Source of the DNA: Antennarius striatus
Taxonomy: Eukaryota > Chordata > Actinopteri > Lophiiformes > Antennariidae
Assembly (NCBI RefSeq): GCF_040054535.1
Contig: NC_090780.1
Location: 14,088,501 to 14,152,500 of the forward strand
Direction: 5' to 3'
Length of the DNA stretch: 64,000 nucleotides
In this document: positions 18,473 through 33,579 of the stretch, piece by piece
Numbering within the stretch: position 1 is the first letter of the stretch
How the letters are laid out: the number at the start of each line of letters is the position of its first letter
Position numbers and translations under genes: made by a program
The notes under the pieces: generated by a model
Told to the model about the DNA's origin: nothing
Database searches by the model: none
What the model saw: the letters and a program-made list of their open reading frames with translations, nothing else

Positions 18473-19420
18473 TCCTCTGCACTGAAACCTTGTTTTACAA
18501 TCTTAGGACCTCCAGCAGCATAATGGGATGGTGCTGTCCCACTGCCAACATGTCCGCTGCATCTCTGGCAAAAGGACAATATTCCCAGTCTCAAACTGCA
18601 AAGCACTTTCACTCGGTCCATTTTTCTACATCTGTTGTTGTGGACTTTACTTTCCTGCTGTAGCTTAATCTGTGAGGAAAACTAAAGGGAAATGCCAATA
18701 TTTGTGATTGTCTGTTACTGTTCAAACAACATCTGTGGTTATATTTAATAGCTTCTACATAATGCGTGCAATGCATATTGATGTTTGCTTCCTGTATTCT
18801 GAAGATAATTTCACTGTATAAAAGATAAGTTTCATAAGCCCCAAAATACACGAGGATACTGTAACTAATCAAAGTCCTTTATCCTTAACTGGTGGGTATT
18901 TTTAATGTTTTGACTTGCTATTTGCTAAATTAGACAAAGGATGTAGCCACTAGTCCTGGTTAATCTGCCAAGGAAATATTTCTGAGGTGCAGATGAAAGT
19001 CATACACCACAGAGTTGAAATGGCATCTTGCATAAAGTGACAAGTTGCTCTCAAATCTAAAATTTGAAAATAAGCCCATCTTCATGACGGTAGAACCTCA
19101 TGGGATTTGGGATCAACTTTGTGGACTTTTTCAAGGACAATGCACTGACAAATCTTTAACTCCAAATTTGCACACTTGAACAGGCAGCATTTTATAATTA
19201 TCTTATAAATGATCGCCAATTTGGATAAACATTAAGATACTGAAGAGTTGTACAGACATTATTGTTTTATCTATAATTCAATGTATTGTGGAGTTTTGTT
19301 TGATATCTTGGTACAATTCCTATAATATACATTTGATACTGTTTTATGTACTGAAAGTATTTCAAAATGCCTTGCTTGTGGTGATGATCATCCTCAATAA
19401 ACCATGAAGTGTGAGCCCTG
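18473..19420 (+). other. pfkfb4: pfkfb4 3' UTR and polyadenylation signal
   Basis: The last exon continues after TGA 18470-18472. The best signal is AATAAA at 19396-19401, followed by a GT-rich stretch (GTGTGAGCC, then TCTGTGTTT). Cleavage is expected at about 19415-19425. Confidence 0.65.
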
Positions 19421-19469
19421 CTGTCTGTGTTTCATAACCTCACAATGCCAAAACAGATTGAACATGACT

Positions 19470-19975
19470 AAAATACAAAGGATAATGGTTTTATTTATTT
19501 CCACTCCAGCAAGCACCATAATTTTAGTGATTTCCATTTACAATAGGGTTAACTCTATCTTGTGACAAGAAATGTGCACCAATTGATTGCCTTCAATTTT
19601 TATGGTCTGTCATAACAAAACAGCTAAAATAAATTCATGTGCATATATTAAAGATATTTAAAGAAAAGTCCGTATTACCCTGTGCTCACTAATATCGATT
19701 ACAAATATCTATTTTAAGGGCCCTCCTATAATCTAAAGACAGACATTAATATCAGGTGTGAATATTCATTATGTACAACAAACATTAATATTTTTCAGCA
19801 AAAGATCATTTTAAGGTTTAATAGCAAAACCCCATCAGGTGGTACATCTTTACTGTGCATCTAATGTTTCTGATGATACTTTGTTCCCTCTATTTCCCAC
19901 GACGTGAACACTCCACAGTGACGGCCAAGATTGTAAAAGGAATGTCTTCCTGGATTTTCTCTGTCTTTCTCTCTC
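19470..19975 (-). other. arpc4: arpc4 3' UTR and polyadenylation signal
   Basis: On the minus strand the sequence after the stop contains AATAAA (TTTATT on the plus strand at 19490-19495, overlapping a second at 19494-19499). The end therefore falls at about 19470, roughly 50 bp from the expected pfkfb4 end on the other strand. Confidence 0.55.
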
Positions 19976-22900
19976 TCAGAACTGCAAAAGTAAAACAAAA
20001 CAACATCTAAGCCCAAAAACACAAATACAAAAAAAAAAACCAAGACAAAGAAAACTAAACATTTTTCTAAACTGAGTCAGCAAATAATATTAAGAAATAA
20101 AAACAACTTACATTTTTGAGGAACTCCTCAGCGACTATGCGAGCCCTGGCATTGACAGACAGTTTCATTTCACTAATTTCCTTGTCGATTTCTTCCATGA
20201 AATGAATGACAAAGTCCACCAGTTTATGTTTGTACATCTGTTCTGTGTGGAAGTTGGTAATGAGGAAACTGATATCATAGCCCTGCAAAATGAAAATGGA
20301 TGGTTTAGGAAGAGCGTTAACAATCTCATCAAAAGTGTACCTGACATGAAGAAAGGGACATGGGTAACAAAAACATGAACCCGAGAAGATAGACGGATTC
20401 CTGTTCTTTGCTATTAATCTATTTCCAGAGTGTTTACAAATTATTTGTAGCTAAAAGATTTCCGCTGACTGAGCTGTTCAAGGGGAATTCATGTAATTGC
20501 AAAACTGAATTCCTGTCCTTACAATTAATCTGTCACTGACTGCAGTCACTATCATCATCATCTGCTTCATTTCTTACGAGGTTTACAGCTCTAGTGCCAG
20601 ACTGGTTTATTCAGACTCTGGTTTATTCATGGCTTACTCAGGGGATCTGAAATGTTCCTGGGCAAATTAAGTAAGTTGCCACATAATTTGAATGCGACTG
20701 CCCCAATTCATTGCCCACATACCTCCACTGGTTTCCTCCTTAGAATGAAGAAGTTCTCTGCTCTCATCATCATGAAACGCATGAATTTATGACACAGAAT
20801 CTTCTCAATCTCATCTGCCTGCAAAATCACAATATTCACACAGAGAAGTCAGTCTTGTATTACATACAGGTCTCATTTTTGCATCAATCTTTGGCTTAAC
20901 TGTTCAGGATCTGAAAACATAATCACAGCTTCCTTGCTGACCTGCTTGACAGCGATGCTGACTCTGACGGAATTGATGGAGCCCTCAATTAGAACTTTTT
21001 CCTTGTCGTTTCGACTGATGATAACAGGCTGGAGAAGCAACTCTTTACTACTTCTGAAGGTGGGAGAAACACACAATTCATTTTCCGTACAATTCAAATT
21101 GTAAGACAGTTGTATTAAAGCTACAATCAACATCACAAAACTCATCATAGCAGATTTAGTTATCTTGACAGTTCACACCACAATTACAAGTGACCTGTGT
21201 CTTGTGTTAAAAACTAAATGGATGCACAAGGAGCATACATGAGCTTCACATTTTTCTATTGAAGACCACAAATTCAAATTCAAAATGGATCAATTGTAAT
21301 TTTTAGTGTGGGTCATCAAAACAAGTGAATATGATTAGAACAAAAAAAAAATCTAAACTGAAAGTCTTGTAACCTGAATGGAACCTTACACTCACCTCAC
21401 TTCCACCTCTGGCTTGTTGTGTCTCTCCACTACTTGTGAGGAGAAATTCTCCAGGCAGAGTGCCGCCTGCAGAGTAGCACGCACTGCATTGAGGTACGGG
21501 CGTAAGGTTGCCGTCTGAAGAGGGACAGCATGAAAGAACAGACTGTTATCATTCCTGAGGAAAATTGTTGTAATTCACAAACAGATTTAACAGAAGACTT
21601 TACAACCTTCTCTGGTTTCTTTTCGCCTGATAGCAGTATCCTTCAGTCCTTCACTGGATTTTTATTAGGTTAAGTACTACTTCACCTGTATAAGCCTGGA
21701 ATCCAAGGTGTTTTGAACATGACGAGGTGTTTCAATAATTCTGGGTTTACTATATAATGATTACAGATAACAGAGTTGGTGAAGATGAAACTAGATGATG
21801 AGATGAAAATTCAGCATTTTAGAAACTGTAATCCGATTGATGCCAGCAAGAATCAACTCATCCACCTTACAATGAGAAATTGCACTTGTAGAATTGTAAA
21901 CACTATTAATCCATAAACAGTATATTTATTATCTCAGCCACATACTGGTAGTAGGGCCACATATATATTTGTTACATCTTGCGAAGCGGTGATGTATTGT
22001 AATTGTCAGTGTTTGTGTGTCCTTCTGTCCGTCCACCAAATATTTTCACAACCATTACAGATAGATGAAAGAAAAAGCACATTACTCTGGCCGCAAATGG
22101 GAAGGAAATGACATGATGACTTTGAGGAAACTAAGTAAAGGTCAAATTTCAACTTTTGCAGATTTTTGGAAGGCAGTCACGTGATACCGTACGTGCATTC
22201 TATTGGCTGACGACATCCGGAAGTGCGCTCCGTTCCGTGAGTCACGGACTTCCGTGAGACACAGAAGTGCTTTAAACAGTCGATAAGAGTATGGGAAAAG
22301 GTAATACAGATAGAAGGTGGTTTAATATCAGTATGGGGAGGGTTCATAAACGTTTAAATTACCGTAAATAATAAGATAAATAGTTCCTCGCTCTATCGCG
22401 GAATTTGTTAATCGTGTGGTTCCTGGAACGCATTAACCACGACAATGGCGCTATGTATACCTTTTTTAGGTACACATCTCTGATATCTGATGAGATATAA
22501 TCACACAACAAAAAGCAACATTTTTAGGAAGCCAGAGGCACAAGAATGTGTAGGTCAGCGTAAAATGTTGAAAGGCGTGCAGCGGGATGTCGCAGTCTCT
22601 GATCGCCTTGTTTTAATTTTGACTCTTATTAAATTTTTCGCAATACTGTCAAAATGTTAATACTGTCAAAAAGGTTTTTGCTCTGAACTTGAACCAAGAC
22701 TTACTCTTACGTAAGAAAATATCAAAATTATTTGACAACTTTTCCAAATGCCTCAAGAACAAACAACGAGACAAACTAGTGTGATCACATGTCCTGCACC
22801 AGCGCTCTGTGACAAACGTCATGGGAATCAGTCATTTCACTTACAGTTAATTAATAGACCAGGTCCAGATGAAGCATGTTGGTGTGGATTCTCATGCATT

Positions 22901-23373
22901 CAGGTTACATTACATCTTGAAAGTTGACTCTGAAGAAACTGGATTTCTCTTTAGGATTTAACTGAATCTATCCAGCTCAGGGGAAGCATCATCGGCTGTG
23001 TCAACGTCAGCTGATGTAACAGATGTGGACAGATCCTACTGTCCATCACAGCAGTTCACAGTCCTTATAGAGGAAAAAATCTCACAGCAATCTTAACGAC
23101 CTCTCTGGCTCCACAACCTCTGTGCCTCCGGGCGTACTACCATTCTTTTAAGTCAATTGTTTTCTATTTTAGTTCTGGATTCGTCCAGCTAACGTTAGCA
23201 AGTTAGCTCACCACCACCTTAGCTCGCCCAAAAAAAAGACTAGAAATGAGACGATCTTTTCAACAAACATGGAGTAATAGTCAAGGAGACGTCATACCAA
23301 TAATATTTCAGTTAATTATCTGATAATTTGCATCTATTTCCAGCACATTTAGATGTATAATTTTTCTTACCAT
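19976..23373 (-). CDS. arpc4: Actin-related protein 2/3 complex subunit 4 (p20-ARC)
   Basis: This is a core subunit of the seven-protein Arp2/3 complex, which nucleates branched actin filaments; with ARPC2 it forms the scaffold that contacts the mother filament. Exons in transcript order are 23373-23371, 21514-21396, 21053-20942, 20818-20723, 20282-20112 and 19981-19976. They total 507 nt, giving 168 aa, exactly the vertebrate length. Exon 1 contributes only the initiator ATG (followed directly by gtaagaaa), and the last exon only Phe plus TGA. The protein is nearly identical to the mammalian one: [69 protein letters not shown] and [16 protein letters not shown]. It is convergent with pfkfb4. 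Intron 1 (21515-23370) holds an interspersed repeat and a CpG/ETS-rich patch. Confidence 0.97.
21970..22165 (+). repeat. Interspersed repeat copy A in arpc4 intron 1
   Basis: It matches the reverse complement of 27190-27400 over most of its length. Shared words include TGTAATTGTCAGT, GTCCACCAAA, AAAGCACATTACTC and AAGGTCAAATTTCAA. No coding content was recognised. The family is not one I can name. Confidence 0.65.
22190..22270. promoter_or_regulatory. CpG/ETS/AP-1 patch in arpc4 intron 1
   Basis: Close together are CACGTG (E-box, in GTCACGTGATACC), an inverted CCAAT (ATTGG), CCGGAAGT (ETS) and the palindrome TCCGTGAGTCACGGA at 22234-22248, which contains the AP-1 core TGAGTCA. It looks like a compact promoter or enhancer module. 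Function is unknown. Confidence 0.35.
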
Positions 23374-23460
23374 TTCTCAGCTGGTAGAGAGGTGGCTAAA
23401 GGCGGAAATAGCTCCACTCGTCAGGCCTCTTCCGGCTAAAACCGGAAATGTAGTTATTAC
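23374..23460 (-). promoter_or_regulatory. arpc4: arpc4 proximal promoter / 5' UTR
   Basis: Directly upstream of the ATG are three ETS-type GGAA cores (GGCGGAAATA at 23401, CTTCCGG at 23429-23435 and ACCGGAAATG at 23441-23450). No TATA box is visible. This is typical of a housekeeping ETS-driven promoter. The exact start is unknown. Confidence 0.5.
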
Positions 23461-23656
23461 AAATTATGGGCTTGGCCATAAATATTATGAACCAATAGCT
23501 CAGACTCCAGTTTATTTCTTTATCAGTTTACTTAGTTCCAACTTTAAGCCAATATTTGCTATTTTATTAGTTTTTCAGCATGCGATGATATACCCACATT
23601 TACCTTTTAAACGCGTTTTGGCGTCAAGTTTCTAATTTCGATTTAATTTAATTTTT

Positions 23657-23882
23657 AATTTGGGCGGCGCAGTGGGTAGCACTGTCGCCTCACAACACGA
23701 GTTCCGCTCTGTGCGGAGTTAGCACGCTCTCCCCGTGTCTGCGTGCGTGGTTGTCTGTCTTTGTGTGGCTCCGCGGTGAACTGGCGTCGTGTCCGGAGTG
23801 TCCCCCGCCTCACGGCCCTATGCCAGCTGAGATAGGCTCCAGCTCCCCGTGACCCGCTACGGCGGATGAGGTGGCAGAAAAT
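23657..23882 (+). repeat. Common teleost interspersed repeat, near full copy
   Basis: It begins GGGCGGCGCAGTGGGTAGCA, continues through CTGTCGCCTCACAACACGAG and CTCCCCGTGTCTGCGTG, and ends with GAGATAGGCTCCAGCTCCCC followed by a GCGGATGAGG block. It is non-coding. The head word resembles a tRNA-like promoter but no clear A and B box pair was found. Confidence 0.7.
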
Positions 23883-24064
23883 GATTTCATTTATTTAATT
23901 TTCAAAATACTCACATTTCTTATTTCGTTTTTCATGTTATCTTCGTGCAGTTTTCAATTAAGTGTGTGGTTTTAATATTTTTACAAATCATTACGTTCTG
24001 TTTCCACTTTTATGCATGTGTCATCTTAACCTTTTCATAATAAAAGTGCCTAGTGCCTAAAAGA

Positions 24065-24603
24065 GTAGGGGTGCCAAAATGTAGATAATTATTGTCTTCC
24101 ATAACCAAACATTAATAACCTTTTCCAGTTATGTCGTGTGGGAGAGCGGCTGATGAGACTGTCAGGCTTGAATGCGTCTTTCAGAATATCGCAATTCTGT
24201 AACTCAGTTAACTCAAACTGGTAAGAAGGCTGGGCTTGCCGACGAAGGGGTTCTTCTCCAGAAACACCCATTGGGTTCTCTGCAGTGAGGTTTTGGGTAG
24301 CAGAAGAGATGGATGAAGTTGTGCTTTTTCACTTGTTTCAAAACCAGCGCGAGTTTCACCTCAAATGCATTTATGTGGGAATACATGTCATAAGTGAGTT
24401 TCCCCTGACCTTGTAACTGCAAGTTAAGGCTGTTCAGCATTTCTGTCAAATCTGTTAAAAATGCAAGGTGCCATTTCCATTATGGATCGATCAGCTCTGG
24501 GACCGCTTTGTCAGGGGGCACTTTTCTGGTACTGTTCCGGGGGCCATGTCAAATGTGGAGGTGGGCCGCATCCGGCCTATGGGCCTTGGTTTGGGGACCA
24601 CTG
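24065..24603 (-). mobile_element. hAT transposon relic (transposase C-terminal fragment)
   Basis: On the minus strand, two overlapping frames (24449-24213 and 24271-24089) give TEMLNSLNLQLQGQGKLTYD, SHINAFEVKLALVLKQVK and then FELTELQNCDILKDAF. This is the pattern of hAT transposases related to those that gave rise to GTF2IRD2 and ZBED5-type genes. The outer end at 24603 reads, on the minus strand, CAGTGGTCCCCAAACC, a hAT-type terminus, followed by the GGCCGGATGCGGCCC-like subterminal sequence. A weaker mate (TAGGGGTGCCAAAA) lies at 24065-24078. No target-site duplication was seen. It is frameshifted and inactive. Confidence 0.7.
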
Positions 24604-24869
24604 CTCTCCTGACAATGTCAGGACAAATGCATTTCATGAGAAAATTTTAGTGATTACTAATTCTGGATATTAGATGTCCCCTTGTTTTATTTTCTAGAGT
24701 TACTGTGTGGTCCATGCTAGTTCTGACTTCTGAGGCCATCACCCTCCAGTTCATGATGTTTTAATTTCAGATTTCATGAAAATCTAAAAACTACCATGAT
24801 ATATTTCACTATAAAAGTAGGGCAGTGTCTGGATGCATTAGGAAATTGAGACACATAATGCTAGAGAAT

Positions 24870-26163
24870 TGATATACGTATTCAAGATTTTTATTATTTG
24901 ACATCCCAATTTTCATTGATAACATTGGCATTGCAGTTTTTTTTCTAAAAGGAGAGTAATACCATAGCTCACAAAGTTGAATATTTTCTGTAAATGGAAA
25001 GAGAAAACATCCGATCAGTTCAATCTATTATCCGTTTACCATTTACAGACTGTAATACACAATCCTTTAAAAATAAGACGTACTTAGCCAACCTGAGCTA
25101 CAAGCAGAAAGAGGGAGAGAGAGAACAGCAATAAAGAAATGACAGAAGACACATGTATGTCGTGTTGGTGACACATATTAGAATTCCATAGAGTTGAACG
25201 ATGTCTGATTGCAGACCAAACACATACAGCAGTAATGGTAGTAGTGCAAGTAATGTTAAATAAAAGGCAAATATCAATACATCAAGGGATTAATCCATTT
25301 TTGTACTGCGACTATATTATTAGCGCTTATTATTGTCATAAAACATTTCTACTGAAGTGTGTGGCAGTTCTAAACCAATTTACACACAACCTGGAAGGGA
25401 AGAGGAAGTACATTCACTCCAGTGTTCAATGGATGATCAATGGTTCGATGTCAGGGTAAAGAGGTATAATTTGAAGTTTACCAAAAGGCATATGGTGGGA
25501 GACATTGCCCCAAATCAGTCATCCCTACATTAGATTTAAAGGCAAAAAACACAAGTGCAAAAAAAGAAAAACCATTAAGTGTTTCAGATTGGCTTACGAA
25601 AGAACATCAGCTAATTAATATATATTTATAAATGTTCAACTGGTTATTTTCTTCACAAGCAAAAGAAGGCAAAGACAAAGAGATTATAAGATACATGGGA
25701 TGCTGAAATTAGCCCACATCATCTCACATTACAGAGCATCAGCCAGTCCATCTGAGTTCTCAAACGCACTCTTTGAACTTGGTTCCATCTTGCCCACTCG
25801 GCATGAGACTTGGGGCCACAATCAGGTAGGGAATATGATGGGTGGGCAGGTCAGGAGATCACTCATGATAGAGTCAACAGACTGAAGTCGAATGGGTGCC
25901 ATTTTTCTCCAGTGACCTTTGGGTATTTGATTTGCTGTATTATTTCTTGATGATCATCAATGGATTAATGTCTATACTCAAATGGGCCAGGATACATCCA
26001 TGTGCAGTATACTGCATTAGGGGTTGTGTTGATGGAATGAAACAATGCTGTGGAGGAGGAAGACCAGGAGGGAAGTCCTTTTCTTGGGAGCAAGGTGCAG
26101 GTGAAGTAACCAGGTGAGAGGGTGTTACAGGAAACCAGGAGAGAACATGGTCCATGTTGTCCC
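24870..26163 (-). other. rab7a: rab7a 3' UTR
   Basis: After the TAA the minus strand runs about 1.3 kb without recognisable coding sequence, to an AATAAA (TTTATT on plus at 24890-24895). The human RAB7A 3' UTR is of similar length. The boundary is a prediction. Confidence 0.45.
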
Positions 26164-29212
<3,049 letters not shown>

Positions 29213-30454
29213 CTTTCCACAGTTGCTGAAAGGCCAACACCAAAGTTTAGCACATAGAGAACCCAATGAGCTTCCAAACATTTTCACTGCCACACTCCAA
29301 CCACATTCCTCCAAATTTCAAATTCAATACAATCAGTGTGTAAAACTAAATCCATTTCTATGCAGAAGGCCCTTCTGGAAAATATTTGTCTAAAGACCTG
29401 TCAGCAGGATTGAATTCCGCTGTACAAATAATGCCTGAATGCAGTTCATTCCAGTCATGTGTTCCGTAGGTTTTAGGGCAAATCACAAAGAACATCATTC
29501 TTTCTGTTTTGCTCTTGCACTACAGGGTCAAGTTCGCACCCAAATTTGATTCTGACTTATTCATAAATAAGTCAAAACAAATTACAACATTTTTTTGTTT
29601 ACGAGACAGCTAGTACAGCATGTTTTGATATTTGTGTGACCATGATCAGCCATTAACTGACAAATTATATCAGTCCATTAATATAAAATTACCATATTTG
29701 CAAACTGTACATTTAACATGAATTTGAAGCAATGTACAATTCAAAAATATAAACTTGGCAAAATATACAGTATGTTAGTACAGTAATTGTAATTTTGCAA
29801 TTTTAGGTACCGGTAGATGAATTTTCAGTAATTTAAAATTTCATCAGGTAGTAACAAATTTGTCATATTTGTAAGTAAGTCCAGATTTATTGCCCAACAG
29901 GAGAGTGATCTGATTCTGTACAGTTACTTGCTCTCTTTCAAGTTGGTGTGATTTAGAAATACTGTAGTTGCAGCCTAGTGATACCTTATTTAACAATTTT
30001 TCGGAACCTGCGGAAAACCCAACAGAAAGATTTCATAAATCCTCTTAATGTTTTTTTTGGAATACATTAAACATTGATTTCATAAAACACACTTTACTGC
30101 ACAAATTCTTTCTGATCTTTGCAAAACAATTGAGGATCATTGGACCCTCTTAATAATATCTGGCCTCTATTTTTCTTGAGTAATATCGCTACCTTCCTGG
30201 ATCTCAGCATGGCTTAAAATATGACGTCTTGGTTCCTGAAAATACCTTATATTACAAAATAAACTGCAGGTTCAGTAACATACATAAAAATATCTACATT
30301 CCAGAACTGAGAGGTTATGTTAATTACTACTTGTGCAAAGAGACAGAACAAGTTAACATGAGCACTGGTTACACAGGGGACTGCTTTATCTCACTCACAC
30401 ACCCTCACACACATTTGCCAACACAATACAATTTAGTAAGTCTGCTGTGTATGG

Positions 30455-30496
30455 CAGACAGCAGCTAATGCTGTATGCAGCATTAGCTGCTGTCTG
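30455..30496. repeat. Perfect 19-bp inverted repeat, 4-nt loop
   Basis: The left arm CAGACAGCAGCTAATGCTG (30455-30473) is the exact reverse complement of 30478-30496; the loop is TATG. CTGCTGT just upstream (30442-30448) could pair with the same arm, so the fold is switchable. Confidence 0.95.
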
Positions 30497-31825
30497 ATGG
30501 GAATATATTTTGACTACAAGAGCATCTCCCCTGAATACAATTATCTGAGCTGTTAAGTCAAAGTAATATACAGTACAATAGATGACTATTACACCAAAAG
30601 TAGCAAAGGTACTTTTGACTATAATAACGAAATTCTGAAACAAAACTATAACATTTCTTCATTGTAGTTGTGGGAGCAAATGATTACTTTCACTATTTTT
30701 TGTAGCAAGGATAGAAAAAAACATTAGAAAACCGAATACCGTACATTCACAATTAGATCCTCTGGGAAGTCCTCATACATTGTGTACAATGAGCAAAAGA
30801 AATTCTGGGCATACCAATCCACAACTCAAACAAGTTTTTGTTGTAACTTGAATTATGACACCTAAGCCTCACTCAGATTAAAAAGTCCAGACAAAGAGAT
30901 GAAATACAACCTTGAACCAAATACACAGAACCATGATCACATAAAATAAATCCAAATCCTGCTACCAATGAAACACCGATGCTTAAGTTTTTATCAGGAA
31001 TTGAAAAAATGCACTTGTACTCATTCTGAATGGATCCAGAACACTTATCCAGTGCCTACCAGACTGCAGTAAAGAGTAGCTGACAGAAGCATGAATAGCA
31101 GTAAATAACTAAAGTTGACACAGTCTGACCAGTCACATGATTACAGAAACTTTCTACATGGATCTTGAACCTTTGTAAAACAGCAAGGTAGCACACATTG
31201 TTTGCAAAGGGCGACTGTCATTGCTGAGAAGGGGCTCGTTGAAAATCAGTTTAATTAGTTCTCTTCATTCATGAATTAAACAAGATTCTTTGAGTTCAGT
31301 CATTTACTAATATTAACTGACATTGTGGTAAGACAAGTTTGAACAAGTGATGACAGACTGCATATATCTTGATAAGCTCAAAATTAAAAAATTCGAGCAA
31401 ATACAGCACTCTGGAATTTAGCGTACACCTTTCTGCTTAAACTGTCCTTCAGGTTTGGACATAATTAGCTGGGTGCAGATGTAAAGTGTGTCAGTCATTC
31501 ATCTCTGACACAAACAGTCTCTGGACTATATATAGGTTTGGAAAACAGATTTCCCAATGCTTCATGAAGGGAGGCCATATCAGAGTTCTATGTTCTGTAA
31601 TGTCTGTCTTCGTTTAGTTCCCATGTGATAAAGAGATCATCCAAAACCTCGGGGTTACCCATAAACCTTAAACTCTCAGAGTATTAATGCCAATAGAAAC
31701 CGGTGAACAAATTATTCTAAATGTGATAAAATCATTACACTAAAACATATAAGGTGCTCTACAGTAATTTTATAAAATAATGGAAGGGAGTATTTCCCTC
31801 ACACTAATAAAGCAACATGAAGCAA

Positions 31826-31876
31826 TACTATTTCTATTACTTTACTGTACTATACAGTAAAGTAACAGAAATAGTA
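31826..31876. repeat. 24-bp inverted repeat with one mismatch, 3-nt loop
   Basis: Positions 31826-31849 pair with 31853-31876. The loop is CTA and the only mismatch is 31836 with 31866. Confidence 0.95.
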
Positions 31877-32812
31877 GTGCATCAATTGGAAAAACAAATA
31901 ACTGAGGGAAAGTTTTCTCATGACTCTACAGACCTCAACTATAAAAACAACACAACGTGTACTCCACTACAGCAGAACAAACTAAGGTACACTCTGTGAT
32001 TAAACATTTGATCAATTTTGTAAGATACCACGTCTGTCAAAAGTTTTACCCACAAAAAGCCCACATAAATATAAGAACACATTCAAATGGTATCCCATTC
32101 ATAACAACTCATGTAATGGATATGGTGCATTTCTATTTCAGGCTGATATTAATTACAAGTACTTAACATTAAAACTCGAGTATCTTGTTTTTCAGATGAA
32201 TTGTTTGTGCCCTTCAAAGAAAGGCGTAGCAGTAAAAAAAAATCACAGAGTACAAACATGTCATCCAATAATTTGCACAATTACATAAGATCGACTCTGT
32301 CACTCAATTTTGTGTGACATGAGTCACAACCAAAACAAAAACTACCAGGATAACTCAGGACAGGCCAGCATAGCAACACTGTGGTAGAGGTTAAAGGTTA
32401 TTCATATCGTCTGCTTACAGACAAATTCTCAATTGACAAACTCAAAATTCAACACTTTTAAAAACACATTATCAAAACCCACTTCGTCACTTCATTAGTC
32501 AGGAACCGTTGTTTGGAAGTGACACGTTCATCCTCACCCCCTCTTTCTATGTAAATTAGGCCGAACGGGATATTGTCATTTTGAGGTATCATTAGAACTG
32601 ACGTTTAGATGCTTTGTTCATCCACCTGGTTCTCCTTTCTTGTCACAGCTAGACCAAAGGAATCAAAGTCGGCCTTGTTTTGCCAACCAGCTTCTCAAAA
32701 AGACATTACACCACCATTAGCCACTACGGCGCTGGTGTTAATTTGACGCTGGATAACACAATAAGTGAGTATATATTATACATATAAAGAGAAGGTGGAC
32801 TGAAGAACTTAC

Positions 32813-33180
32813 TTTCAACTTGTAGCACACCGGAGCTGTGACTTCTTGAAGGCTACAGACCAAACTGCGAGCTAACTAGCTATTGTTGCACAGATCAGTC
32901 GGCGTTCGTGGCTAACTAGGCGTTCCGTCGGCTAGCTGGCTACCTCGCCGGGACTCAACTCGTTACCAGCGTAATTTGACAATAGCTCCTTCAAAATCTC
33001 CAAGAATCACACTCTCTCTGTTATGGAACAGTTACAAATGCCACGCCATAAATTAGTGTGGCACACAGGTTTTTTCGCCAAATGATTCACAAATTTGCCA
33101 AAATGCTAAGATGACTGCCTGCCAACGACGCGACTGTCGACATCTAGCCCCACAGCTTCTCGTTCCTCTGTCACTTCCTC
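32813..33180 (-). promoter_or_regulatory. rab7a: rab7a non-coding exon 1 and promoter
   Basis: A good donor (GTTGAAA then gtaagt on the minus strand, cut after 32813) marks the end of an untranslated exon. The sequence upstream (32850-33220) is relatively CpG-rich. A perfect CRE palindrome TGACGTCA is at 33213-33220, and ETS-like TTCC/GGAA cores lie at 33160-33180. No TATA box is seen. The 5' limit of the exon is not determinable. Confidence 0.5.
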
Positions 33181-33212
33181 TTTCAAAAAAAGGGAGAAAC
33201 GTCGCGTGCGTC

Positions 33213-33220
33213 TGACGTCA
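33213..33220. promoter_or_regulatory. Consensus CRE (TGACGTCA)
   Basis: This is a perfect 8-bp CREB/ATF palindrome inside the CpG-rich segment upstream of the rab7a first exon. Confidence 0.6.
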
Positions 33221-33579
33221 CACGCAGCGAACCAAAAGTTCCGTCAAAGGCGAGTCCACCACTGGCTGAACGATTTGATCTCTAAATCATTTTCTTTGAT
33301 TTCTTTAATTTTTCTTTTGTTTCCTTGAATGGGCTCCATTAAGTTGTGAAGTCTACTACTTGTTAGCAAAGGAATAACAAAAGAAAAACTTAACTTACTG
33401 TGTCTGTTGGTGTATCTAAAACATGTCAAGTAATCGAAGTCTTACATTTTTAAATTCTTTTCGTTTTTTTAATTGAAATGAGTGAGGACCTCAGAATCAT
33501 GAATGTGCTGAACATTCAGGATCCTTTTTTTTATTGCTGCAGAAGGTAGAGGTTTAAAATTTTTGTGTAATGTACTTTT

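Larger units (their letters stand above)
29226..32812 (-). other. rab7a intron 1
   Basis: This long intron separates the non-coding first exon from the ATG exon. It holds no recognisable coding sequence. It contains two strong hairpins (30455-30496 and 31826-31876), reported separately. Confidence 0.6.
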
